Part shown: piece after piece, positions 1 through 5,653 of the stretch | How the letters are laid out: the number at the start of each line of letters is the position of its first letter | Numbering within the stretch: the first letter of the stretch is position 1 | Source of the DNA: CAZGBT01 sp964524025 | GTDB taxonomy: Archaea > Aenigmatarchaeota > Aenigmatarchaeia > CG10238-14 > EX4484-224 | NCBI GenBank assembly: GCA_964524025.1 | Contig: CAZGBT010000016.1 | Span: 1 to 12,689 of the forward strand | Direction: 5' to 3' | DNA length: 12,689 nt | The notes under the pieces: model-generated | Databases searched by the model: none | Told to the model about the DNA's origin: nothing | What the model saw: only the letters and a program-made list of their open reading frames with translations | Position numbers and translations under genes: made by a program

Positions 1-126
1 CTTTCTCTAACTAAATTGCCTGAAAGAACTTTACGTTATAAATTAAAGAAGCTAAAAGAACTTGGTAAAGTTAGAGAATTGCCAAATTTGAAGGATATGA
101 GGAGCAAATATTTTGTTGCACTTTAG
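1..126 (+). CDS. C-terminal end of a winged-helix (MarR/ArsR-like) transcription regulator, 5' truncated
   Basis: The window opens inside a reading frame that runs from base 1 to a TAG at 124-126 and gives 41 residues. The piece contains LPERTLRYKLKKLKELGKV followed by RELPNLKDMRSKYFVAL. This is the usual look of an archaeal winged-helix domain: a recognition helix with TLRYKLKKLKELG, then a wing, then an Arg/Lys-rich strand ending in a Tyr-Phe pair. The family normally binds DNA as a dimer and represses nearby genes. The N-terminus lies outside the window, so length, ligand and target are unknown. It lies 30 bp upstream of a second regulator on the same strand. The winged-helix assignment rests on pattern alone. 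Confidence 0.7.
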   Translation, partial: LSLTKLPERTLRYKLKKLKELGKVRELPNLKDMRSKYFVAL

Positions 127-156
127 AATAAAAAGAAAATTAGGAAAATCTTATTT

Positions 157-561
157 ATGGACGAGATAGATCAGAAAATATTGAATTTACTTAAAGAAAA
201 TTCAAGGCTTTTTTATGTCGATATAGCAAAGGAGGTTGGGCTAACAGAGGGTGCTGTTAGAAGAAGAGTTAAGAATCTGATAGAAAGAGGTATCATAAAA
301 AAGTTCACTATAGAGCTTGGGATGGAAGAAAAATTTAAGTGCATAGTCATGGTTAGCGTTAAGCCGCAAATTCCAACTTCGTTAGTATCTTCCAAAATAA
401 TCCAGTTCCCCGGAGTAAGATGGGTTTATGAGATAAGCGGGGAGTACGATATAATTTGTATGATTTGCGGGGAAGAGATGGAAAAAGTAAACGAAATAGT
501 AGAGAAAATAAGAAGGATAAAAGGTGTTTTAAAAACTGTTACGTTTTTTGTAATGAAGTAA
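157..561 (+). CDS. Lrp/AsnC family transcriptional regulator
   Basis: A 134-residue protein of the standard Lrp/AsnC length. Residues 1-50 form the helix-turn-helix: MDEIDQKILNLLKENSR is the typical first helix, and IAKEVGLTEGAVRRRVKNL (about 23-41) holds the turn and recognition helix, followed by IERGIIKKF. Residues 61-134 form the RAM effector/oligomerisation domain, with the conserved G-E-Y-D at 95-98. Family members form dimers to octamers, often sense amino acids, and regulate themselves and neighbours. The ATG at 157 has no Shine-Dalgarno site and sits about 26 bp after an A-rich stretch (127-136), so the message may be leaderless. The next gene's promoter region carries a duplicated box that this protein could bind (inference). 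The ligand cannot be read from sequence; HTH similarity to archaeal lysine-type Lrp proteins is only suggestive. Confidence 0.9.
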   Translation: MDEIDQKILNLLKENSRLFYVDIAKEVGLTEGAVRRRVKNLIERGIIKKFTIELGMEEKFKCIVMVSVKPQIPTSLVSSKIIQFPGVRWVYEISGEYDIICMICGEEMEKVNEIVEKIRRIKGVLKTVTFFVMK

Positions 562-566
562 GGAAT

Positions 567-599
567 TTTTTACGAAAAAAATAGTAGTTTTTACGAAAA
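567..599 (+). promoter_or_regulatory. Duplicated operator-like box, two copies exactly 21 bp apart
   Basis: The 12-mer TTTTTACGAAAA occurs at 567-578 and again at 588-599. The start-to-start distance is 21 bp, two helical turns, so bound proteins would sit on the same DNA face. Each copy is nearly symmetric (T-run, TACG, A-run). The second copy runs into the TATA box at 599-608. It lies between an Lrp/AsnC gene and the radical SAM gene, so autoregulation or neighbour regulation by that Lrp is plausible but unproven. Confidence 0.5.
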
Positions 600-608
600 T
601 TATAAAAA
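599..608 (+). promoter_or_regulatory. TATA box for the BioB-like radical SAM gene
   Basis: TTATAAAAAT ends about 22 bp before the ATG at 630, and its centre is about 26 bp upstream. That is the archaeal box A distance for a transcript starting at or next to the start codon. This spacing supports ATG 630 over the in-frame TTG at 612, which would begin within a few bases of the box itself. Confidence 0.6.
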
Positions 609-629
609 TTTTTGCCAGAAACTAGTTTC

Positions 630-1472
630 ATGGAAATAGAAGGATATAGAATTTTCAAGGAAGCCCAAAGAATTAGAGAAAGGTATTTTGGAGAAGAGAC
701 TGGTGTTATAAGAAGCATTGCTCTAACAGAACCTGGCTGCTCAGTAAATTGCAAGTTTTGTTCTATATCTTCTCAATATGTAGGCAAAAGCAATGATGGA
801 AGATTAAGAGAAGGCTTTCGAGAAGATGTTAGAAATGCTATGGAAGAATTGAGAAAGCTTGGTAATGCTTTTATAGAGCTTGTTGGTTGTTGGTGGGGAC
901 CGTCTAGTTACCAAGTTTACGAAATAGCAGAAATAGTAAAAGGAATTAGGCAGCGAGGTTTAAGAAGCAGGGCTGATATAGGTTTTGTAAGTGAAAATGA
1001 TATGCAAATTCTGGCAGAGGTACTAGATGTTTACCATAACAACCTCGAAACACTTCCTCATCTCTATCCTACTGCAGTAGGGAAATCTGAAGCTAGGTTT
1101 TGGAGAAAGGTAAAAATGATAGAGTTAGCAAGACGGTATGGTATTGAAGTAGGTAGTGGTATATTAATAGGTTTAGGAGAAACTCTAGCTGACGTAAGAG
1201 TTATGGCTAGGTTTTTTAATGAAATGGATATTCCTTGGGTTTCCACAAACGTTTTAGAAACAAGATATTTACCTAGTGGTTTATTCAAGCCAGTATCTGT
1301 AGAAGAAGCTCTAGTCAAATTAGCAATTTTAAGAACTAACTTAAGAGAAGATCAGCATTTAATACTTGGTTACGGTTGGTCGCAGTTTAGAAGAGCTGGG
1401 AGAGAGCTTGGATTAAGAATTGCTGATACAATAAGGATGGGTGCTTTAACTAAGCGGTCCTACAATTGGTAA
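630..1472 (+). CDS. BioB-like radical SAM protein
   Basis: A 280-residue radical SAM enzyme, counted from ATG 630. The [4Fe-4S]-binding Cys triplet is C37-x3-C41-x2-C44 (PGCSVNCKFCSISS). The biotin-synthase-type signature HNNLETLPHLYP matches the BioB HNLDTSPE-like motif, and GSGILIGLGET matches the SGGIVGLGET-like segment that follows in BioB. Family enzymes cleave S-adenosylmethionine to a 5'-deoxyadenosyl radical. Relatives include biotin synthase, HydE/PylB/HmdB-type enzymes and archaeal lipoyl synthases LipS1/LipS2. The C-terminal part ends RIADTIRMGALTKRSYNW and lacks the usual biotin synthase tail, and no bio genes are nearby, so I do not call it BioB. A TTG at 612 would add six residues but lies too close to the TATA box. 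The substrate is unknown. Confidence 0.8.
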   Translation: MEIEGYRIFKEAQRIRERYFGEETGVIRSIALTEPGCSVNCKFCSISSQYVGKSNDGRLREGFREDVRNAMEELRKLGNAFIELVGCWWGPSSYQVYEIAEIVKGIRQRGLRSRADIGFVSENDMQILAEVLDVYHNNLETLPHLYPTAVGKSEARFWRKVKMIELARRYGIEVGSGILIGLGETLADVRVMARFFNEMDIPWVSTNVLETRYLPSGLFKPVSVEEALVKLAILRTNLREDQHLILGYGWSQFRRAGRELGLRIADTIRMGALTKRSYNW

Positions 1473-1687
1473 AAGGTTTGATAATTTATCCTCATCATGC
1501 TGTTTAAAGCAAATTGACATAGCGATAAAAGACTTTTTGATGTAGTTTTATAATTCAAAACGCATAAAAACAGGTGGTTAATCTGCTAATAATTCACATG
1601 TCATTATCTAAAATTACGATAAAAAATCTGAGTTTTACCTCTTTAAATCTTCTAAGCCATTTTAATCAAACTACTTTTCGTGATATA
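1473..1687. other. Intergenic region between convergent genes, no gene seen
   Basis: This 215-bp AT-rich spacer separates the ends of two convergent genes. Both strands carry frequent stops; the longest start-to-stop reading I found is about 24 residues and overlaps the radical SAM end. T-rich tracts could terminate transcription from either side. I see no tRNA-like fold and no convincing box C/D RNA. Confidence 0.4.
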
Positions 1688-2173
1688 TCAATCTTTCTCT
1701 TCGTACAATTCGCCCACATCGATTAGAATTTTCGCAATTAGATTACGATAATTTGCTTTACCAGCATAGATGTTTATGTCAACATCACCTCCATAGAGTT
1801 TGAGATATTCCCAATCTATTTCTATCGGAAGCTTCATGCCGGGATCGTCAGCCAATAATTCTAATGCTAGTTGCCTATAACGTCTGTTAAGGACAAGTAT
1901 ACGAGGCTCGTAAAACTGCTCTTTATATTCTGTAGTTAGTACTATGGAAGTAGACCTTTTTCTAATAGCAATAAATTCTCCTTCTCTTGGTTCAAGAAAT
2001 GGATTGTAAGGAAACTCTCTCATGAAAAATTCCTCCCCAGTCGTTTTGTTTAAAAGATAAAGTTTAAATTTCCCCTCAGGTATTTTCCTTAATTCCATAA
2101 CATAGGTATATCCTTCCTTTAGTTCAACCCTTTTTTCCTCACCCTTTTCATCCTTCCATACAAGAATTGCCAT
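1688..2173 (-). CDS. Hypothetical protein, 161 residues, soluble
   Basis: I do not recognise the family. The protein starts MAILVWKDEKGEEKRVELKEG and is acidic and basic throughout. It has no cysteine, no signal peptide and no membrane segment. The first ~100 residues look strand-rich (KFKLYLLNKTTGEEFFMRE, EFIAIRKRSTSIVLTTEYKEQ). About 110-161 look more helical, with WEYLKLYGGDVDINIYAG followed by a helix ending at a charged C-terminus. It is transcribed away from the small membrane protein gene across an 88-bp shared promoter region. The ATG at 2173 is followed by G, like most starts here. A TTTAAAG about 24 bp upstream on the minus strand could be its TATA box. The reading frame is convincing because of length, composition and start context. 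Confidence 0.75.
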   Translation of the reverse strand: MAILVWKDEKGEEKRVELKEGYTYVMELRKIPEGKFKLYLLNKTTGEEFFMREFPYNPFLEPREGEFIAIRKRSTSIVLTTEYKEQFYEPRILVLNRRYRQLALELLADDPGMKLPIEIDWEYLKLYGGDVDINIYAGKANYRNLIAKILIDVGELYEEKD

Positions 2174-2230
2174 ACTTTTATATATTATAATTCCTTTAAA
2201 GTAAGAAAAAACGTAATCTAACTCGGAGAC

Positions 2231-2240
2231 GAATTTATTT
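2231..2240 (+). promoter_or_regulatory. Probable TATA box of the small membrane protein gene
   Basis: GAATTTATTT is centred about 26 bp before the ATG at 2262, matching the archaeal box A distance for a leaderless transcript. No Shine-Dalgarno sequence precedes the start. Confidence 0.4.
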
Positions 2241-2261
2241 CCTTTATCTAAATCTTATTTA

Positions 2262-2690
2262 ATGGAGAAAGTAAGACTTGAAAGATTTAATAAGAGAGAT
2301 ATAACTCAAATTTTTGTTGGCTCTTTAATAGGTTCTCTGACTTTCTTTTTTGGTTCTCCAGTAGATCAATTGGCTTTGAGAATTACTTTCTTCCACTTTC
2401 CGATTATTATAACGCTCAGCTTTATAACTTCCTATGCAACTTCTTATTCAATAGGAGTAAGAGAATTAGGAGAAAAGAAAAAGAGAAAATTTTTGTATAT
2501 TCCGATAAGATGTTGGATTCATGTTTCATTCTCCTTTTTTACTAGCTTTTTAGTCCTGTATATTTTTGGAAGCATAACGTTTTCCGAAAGTTTAGATTTA
2601 ATCTTAAGAAAAATAATGATTCTAACTTTACCTTCTACTTTTGCTGGAAGCGCTACAGATTTAATAAAAAGCCAAAAAGCAAAGGATTAG
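2262..2690 (+). CDS. Small integral membrane protein, DUF2391-like
   Basis: A 142-residue protein with about four predicted membrane helices: roughly 14-31 (ITQIFVGSLIGSLTFFFG), 39-64, 83-105 (RCWIHVSFSFFTSFLVLYI) and 112-134. A basic loop with EKKKRK lies at 71-76. The N-terminal pattern, basic residues then RDxxQIxVGxLIGS, and the overall four-helix plan resemble the DUF2391 membrane family, whose function is not known. That resemblance is from memory and is tentative. The end, STFAGSATDLIKS, also fits that family's A-x-x-x-D ending. The stop codon lies inside a perfect 20-bp palindrome. No transporter or enzyme motif is visible. Confidence 0.75.
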   Translation: MEKVRLERFNKRDITQIFVGSLIGSLTFFFGSPVDQLALRITFFHFPIIITLSFITSYATSYSIGVRELGEKKKRKFLYIPIRCWIHVSFSFFTSFLVLYIFGSITFSESLDLILRKIMILTLPSTFAGSATDLIKSQKAKD

Positions 2691-2700
2691 CTAATCCTTT
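2681..2700 (+). terminator. Perfect 20-bp palindrome over the stop codon, possible terminator hairpin
   Basis: AAAGGATTAGCTAATCCTTT equals its own reverse complement along all 20 bases and contains the TAG stop of the membrane protein gene at its centre. It is followed directly by T and by a second hairpin. It may end transcription, stabilise the 3' end, or be a protein-binding site. Archaeal terminators are usually plain T-runs, so the terminator role is uncertain. Confidence 0.45.
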
Positions 2701-2725
2701 TCCTAGCCTTAAGAAGGCTTTAGGG
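2701..2725 (+). terminator. Second hairpin directly after the palindrome
   Basis: AGCCTT (2705-2710) pairs with AAGGCT (2714-2719) around an AAG loop. The outer CCT/AGG arms can extend the stem past a two-base bulge. GATTTTT follows. With the preceding palindrome it makes a tandem stem-loop in the gap between the membrane protein gene and the tRNA promoter. Confidence 0.4.
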
Positions 2726-2758
2726 ATTTTTAGCAGAAATGGTCATCTTTCTTATTTC

Positions 2759-2770
2759 TTTTTTAAATTA
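2759..2770 (+). promoter_or_regulatory. TATA box of the tRNA-Cys gene
   Basis: TTTTTTAAATTA is centred about 22 bp before the first tRNA base at 2786. This is the expected archaeal promoter position for a tRNA whose transcript starts at or close to the mature 5' end. Confidence 0.5.
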
Positions 2771-2785
2771 CCAAAAATAATATAG

Positions 2786-2860
2786 GCCGGGGTGGCCGAG
2801 CCAGGTTGAGGCGCACGCCTGCAGAGCGTGTTTACGCGGGTTCAAATCCCGCCCCCGGCT
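2786..2860 (+). tRNA. tRNA-Cys (anticodon GCA)
   Basis: A complete cloverleaf of 75 bases. The acceptor arm GCCGGGG (2786-2792) pairs perfectly with CCCCGGC (2853-2859). The D arm is GCC/GGC with G18-G19 at 2804-2805. The anticodon stem CACGC/GCGTG encloses loop CTGCAGA with anticodon GCA at 2821-2823. The variable loop is TTTAC. The T arm GCGGG/CCCGC holds TTCAAAT. The discriminator base is U (2860), the identity base for cysteine. CCA is not encoded (TAG follows), and there is no intron. About 53 of 75 bases are G or C, far above the surroundings, which suggests growth at high temperature. The cysteinyl-tRNA synthetase gene follows within 300 bp. Confidence 0.97.
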
Positions 2861-2870
2861 TAGGAAGGAG

Positions 2871-2908
2871 AAATACCTCTCCATTTTTCTTTTCTTCTCT
2901 TCTATCTT
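2871..2908 (+). terminator. Pyrimidine-rich terminator after tRNA-Cys
   Basis: Downstream of the tRNA a small GGAG/CTCC pairing (about 2867-2880) leads into a long T- and C-rich tract (ATTTTTCTTTTCTTCTCTTC from 2882). T-runs of this kind end archaeal tRNA transcripts. Confidence 0.45.
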
Positions 2909-2909
2909 C

Positions 2910-3074
2910 TTACTGAGTTTTTATGTTATAATATTCAACTGGGCAAAGCTTATCTGCATCCAGAGTAAGAATACCTTCACACTCTTTGTGCAATTTACAG
3001 GAATAAAACTTTCCCTCTATTTTTACTTTGACCAACTTTTTTCTTACATGACAATAGATTTCTAGTTTCTTCAA
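2910..3074 (-). CDS. Small Cys-rich, zinc-finger-like protein with TTG start
   Basis: A 54-residue protein beginning at TTG 3074 and ending at TAA 2910-2912. The frame is closed upstream by an in-frame TAA at 3096-3098, and no ATG or GTG is available between, so TTG is the only usual start. It reads MKKLEIYCHVRKKLVKVKIE, then GKFYSCKLHKECEGILTLDA, then DKLCPVEYYNIKTQ. Cysteines at 8, 26, 32 and 44, with histidines at 9 and 29, could bind one zinc ion. The CxLHxxC and LCP-V-E-YY pattern looks like a small archaeal zinc-binding protein. I do not recognise a named family. A TATA-like TTTTTAAAAA at 3103-3112 lies about 33 bp upstream on this strand. It sits between tRNA-Cys and cysS, on the other strand. 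Composition and cysteine spacing favour a real gene. Confidence 0.6.
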   Translation of the reverse strand: MKKLEIYCHVRKKLVKVKIEGKFYSCKLHKECEGILTLDADKLCPVEYYNIKTQ

Positions 3075-3130
3075 GACCCACTCTGCTGTTTGCTTTTAGA
3101 TTTTTTAAAAATTTGCCACAATCGAAAATG

Positions 3131-3139
3131 TATTTTAGA
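3131..3139 (+). promoter_or_regulatory. Probable TATA box of cysS
   Basis: TATTTTAGA is centred about 24 bp before ATG 3158, at leaderless-promoter distance. No Shine-Dalgarno sequence is present between it and the start. Confidence 0.4.
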
Positions 3140-3157
3140 ATATTTCTAATTTAATTT

Positions 3158-4606
3158 ATGGCTAAGCTTTTGATAAAAAATACCTTAACCAGAAAAAAAG
3201 AGGTTTTCGAACCTTTAGAGAGTGGAATAGTTAAAATTTATGTTTGCGGCCCTACTGTTTATGACTCTCCTCACATAGGTCATGCAAGAACTTATATGTT
3301 TTTTGATATCGTGATAAGATTCCTTGAGTACCTTGGTTATACAGTAAAATATGTAAGAAATATAACGGACGTAGGCCATTTATGGGGAGAAGCTTTGGAA
3401 GGAGAAGATAAGTTGCTTATAGGAGCTAAAAGAGAGAGAAAGACACCTTGGGAAGTTGCAGAAAAATATATGATGGAATTTTTCGATATGATGGATGCTT
3501 TAGGTTTGAAAAGGCCATCCTACCAACCAAAAGCTTCTCAGATGATTCCTGAAATGATAGAGGTGATTAAAAAGTTGCTAGAAAAAGGTTTTGCTTACAT
3601 GACTGAAACTGGAATTTATTATGATGTTTCAAAATTTGAAGGTTATGGAAAACTTTCTGGAATTAAAAAGGAAGAATTGATAAAACATAGGATAGAACCT
3701 GATCCAACAAAAAGAAATCCAGCAGATTTTGCTTTATGGAAAAAAGCACCACCGAACTATCCTTTAAGATGGAAAACTCCTTGGATGGAAGGATTTCCTG
3801 GTTGGCATTTGGAGTGCAGCGTTATGGCAATGAAATTTTTAGGTGAACAAATAGATATTCACGGAGGAGCTAAAGACCTAATATTTCCGCATCATGAGAA
3901 CGAAATAGCTCAAAGTGAGGCTTATACAGGTAAAAAGCCTTTTGTAAAATATTGGATGCACACAGGTTTTCTTACTATTAACGGAGAAAAAATGAGCAAA
4001 TCAAAAGGGAACTTTATTACTATTAGGCAAATGCTTGAAAAATGGAAGAATCCAGAGATTTTTAGGATTTTTGTTTTATCAGCCCATTATAGGAGCGACC
4101 TTGATTATAGCGATGAAGCTATGCAACAAGCTAAAGAAAATTTGGAAAAAATATATTCAGCAAGACGTTTGCTTAATGAAATTAAAGAGACAGGCTCAGA
4201 AGAGTTTACTGAGGAAGATGAAAAATTCATAAGAAAAATTGAAGATTTAAAGGAAAAGTTTATAGAAGCTATGTGCGACGATTTTAATACACCTCTAGCT
4301 TTATCTGCCTATTTACAAATGTGTAAAGAAATTAACAAATATTTTGCTGAAAATAAAAGTAAAAAAGCAGCTGAAAAAGTTTTGTCTATTTTCGAAGAAC
4401 TTGGCAAAATTTTTGGTTTATTCCAATTTGTTCCGAAAGAAAGCGAAAGATTTGAAAAGCTTGTAAGGAAATTAATCGATTTAAGGGATAAACTTAGGAA
4501 GGAGAAAAAATTTGAAATAGCAGATGAAATAAGAGATATCCTTAATCAGGCTGGAATAGAAGTTATGGATACAAAAGAAGGTACAAAATGGTTTCTTAAG
4601 GTTTAA
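3158..4606 (+). CDS. cysS: Cysteinyl-tRNA synthetase
   Basis: A class I synthetase that activates cysteine with ATP and loads it on tRNA-Cys in the cytoplasm. It has 482 residues, near the family's usual 460-480. The HIGH motif is H39-I-G-H42 inside CGPTVYDSPHIGHARTY, and KMSKS is at 278-282 (GEKMSKSKGNFI). The zinc ligands that recognise the cysteine thiol are all present: C30, C220, H245 and E249, the last two in FPHHENEIAQSE. GWHLECS before C220 is also typical. The C-terminal helical tRNA-binding region ends with KLRKEKKFEIADEIRDILNQAGIEVMDT, the normal family tail. The cognate tRNA gene lies just upstream. A beta-CASP-like nuclease gene starts 12 bp downstream and is probably co-transcribed. 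The ATG has a G at +4 and a TATA box about 24 bp upstream. Confidence 0.98.
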   Translation: MAKLLIKNTLTRKKEVFEPLESGIVKIYVCGPTVYDSPHIGHARTYMFFDIVIRFLEYLGYTVKYVRNITDVGHLWGEALEGEDKLLIGAKRERKTPWEVAEKYMMEFFDMMDALGLKRPSYQPKASQMIPEMIEVIKKLLEKGFAYMTETGIYYDVSKFEGYGKLSGIKKEELIKHRIEPDPTKRNPADFALWKKAPPNYPLRWKTPWMEGFPGWHLECSVMAMKFLGEQIDIHGGAKDLIFPHHENEIAQSEAYTGKKPFVKYWMHTGFLTINGEKMSKSKGNFITIRQMLEKWKNPEIFRIFVLSAHYRSDLDYSDEAMQQAKENLEKIYSARRLLNEIKETGSEEFTEEDEKFIRKIEDLKEKFIEAMCDDFNTPLALSAYLQMCKEINKYFAENKSKKAAEKVLSIFEELGKIFGLFQFVPKESERFEKLVRKLIDLRDKLRKEKKFEIADEIRDILNQAGIEVMDTKEGTKWFLKV

Positions 4607-4618
4607 CCAATATTAAAT

Positions 4619-5557
4619 GTGGGATTTGAGGTTGTTTTAGGAAATAGGGTTGCAGTTAGGTTAAAAAATTCGATAATTTTATTTGACCCAAAAGTTGCAG
4701 ATTTTTTCTCTTTTGTTTCGCATAGTCACATAGATCACTCTCCCTATCATGTTTTCTCGCCAATCTACGCTACAAAAGAAACTATAGATTTGCTAAGGGT
4801 TGCAGATCCATTTCTTGATGCTAAAGAAGTTAAATTGAATAAATGGTACGATTTTGATGATTTTAGGGTAAAATTTTTAAGCGCAGGCCATATACTTGGT
4901 TCTTCTCAAATCTTAGTTGAAATAGAAGGAAAATCCATACTTTATAGCGGAGATATTTCGCTTGAGTCCAATCCGACTTGTAGGCCTATAGGAATAGAGC
5001 AAGCAGATATTTTAATAGTTGAAGCTACCTACGGAAATCCAAATTTTATATTACCAAGAAAAGAAGAGGTTGTAGAAAAATTTTTGAAATGGGTAAGGAA
5101 AAGATTGTTTGAGGGGAAAAGAGTAATTATAGGAGCTTATCAAATAGGAAAATCTCAGGAGGTCATTAAAATTTTAAACGAAGAAGGTATAGTTCCTAAG
5201 GTCACAGAAACTATCAGAAGATATTCAGAAGTTTATAAGAAAAATGGAGTAAAACTAGAGTTTACTTCTGAAGAATCTGATGTTTTAATAAAACCAATTC
5301 AATTAATTAGAAAGAATGAAGAAGCTTGTGTGATGACAGGTTGGGTCAACTTTGGTTTTTTTAACACTTTTGGATTCCCTCTTTCAGATCATGCAGATTT
5401 TAATCAGCTTCTAGAATTTGTTGAACTAGTTTGTCCTAAAAAAGTTATTTGTATCCATGGATATGCTAAAGAACTTGCTCATAGTATAAGGAAAAAATTG
5501 GGTATAAATGCAGTTTCTTTATTGGGTTTGCAAAAGTTTAAGATAGAGTTAGAGTAG
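4619..5557 (+). CDS. Metallo-beta-lactamase/beta-CASP-like nuclease (mRNA 3'-end processing / ligase-associated exonuclease type)
   Basis: A 312-residue protein with a GTG start. The metal site is complete: SHSHIDH gives H35, H37, D39 and H40; SAGH gives H91; YSGD gives D112; IHG gives H280. E135 in VEATYG is beta-CASP motif A, and LSDHADF (H258) is motif C. The cap is short compared with about 400-residue archaeal CPSF-like ribonucleases. Overall length and segments such as GAYQIGKSQE resemble the roughly 330-residue mRNA 3'-end processing factor / DNA-ligase-associated exonuclease group. The stretch after it, VPKVTETIRRYSEVY, lacks the His expected at motif B. RNA or DNA 5'-3' exonuclease activity is inferred from the family. 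It follows cysS by 12 bp with no own promoter visible. An ATG at 4617 is out of frame, so GTG 4619 is the start. Confidence 0.85.
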   Translation: MGFEVVLGNRVAVRLKNSIILFDPKVADFFSFVSHSHIDHSPYHVFSPIYATKETIDLLRVADPFLDAKEVKLNKWYDFDDFRVKFLSAGHILGSSQILVEIEGKSILYSGDISLESNPTCRPIGIEQADILIVEATYGNPNFILPRKEEVVEKFLKWVRKRLFEGKRVIIGAYQIGKSQEVIKILNEEGIVPKVTETIRRYSEVYKKNGVKLEFTSEESDVLIKPIQLIRKNEEACVMTGWVNFGFFNTFGFPLSDHADFNQLLEFVELVCPKKVICIHGYAKELAHSIRKKLGINAVSLLGLQKFKIELE

Positions 5558-5606
5558 TTATTCTTGACCTAGTAGCATCGAATCAACGTTACAAATTAAA
5601 AACTTA

Positions 5607-5626
5607 AAAAACAAGCGGTTGTTTTT
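5607..5626 (+). promoter_or_regulatory. Inverted repeat abutting the primase TATA box
   Basis: AAAAACAA (5607-5614) and TTGTTTTT (5619-5626) are perfect inverted copies around GCGG. The right arm touches the TATA-like stretch from 5625 onward, so a bound dimer would cover the BRE/TATA region. It could be an operator for the primase-GINS transcript; as RNA it would be a weak A-U hairpin. Confidence 0.45.
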
Positions 5627-5637
5627 AATAAATAAAT
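5625..5637 (+). promoter_or_regulatory. TATA box of the primase-GINS operon
   Basis: TTAATAAATAAAT is centred about 24 bp before ATG 5654, consistent with a leaderless transcript. This spacing also argues that ATG 5654, not the adjoining TTG at 5651, is the start. Confidence 0.45.
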
Positions 5638-5653
5638 GTTAGTTTCTTAATTG

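Noticed and set aside
539..553. TTACGTTTTTTGTAA inverted arms at the end of the Lrp gene
   Set aside because: It lies inside coding sequence with short arms and is easily due to chance in AT-rich DNA.
612..629. TTG start for the radical SAM gene, six residues upstream of ATG
   Set aside because: It lies within a few bases of the TATA box at 599-608. ATG 630 is at the right distance and has the G at +4 seen in other genes.
630..1472. Calling the radical SAM protein biotin synthase
   Set aside because: The C-terminal region differs and there is no biotin gene context; only the superfamily is safe.
1493..1499. ATGATGA on the minus strand, a match to a box C of C/D RNAs
   Set aside because: No CTGA box D at a suitable distance downstream and no terminal stem, so no sRNA is called.
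1453..1527. 24-residue frame on the minus strand in the spacer after the radical SAM gene
   Set aside because: Very short, overlaps the end of a real gene, has no motif or promoter.
5636..5650. Four-codon upstream reading frame before the primase
   Set aside because: If transcription starts at about 5654 as the TATA box suggests, it is not in the message.
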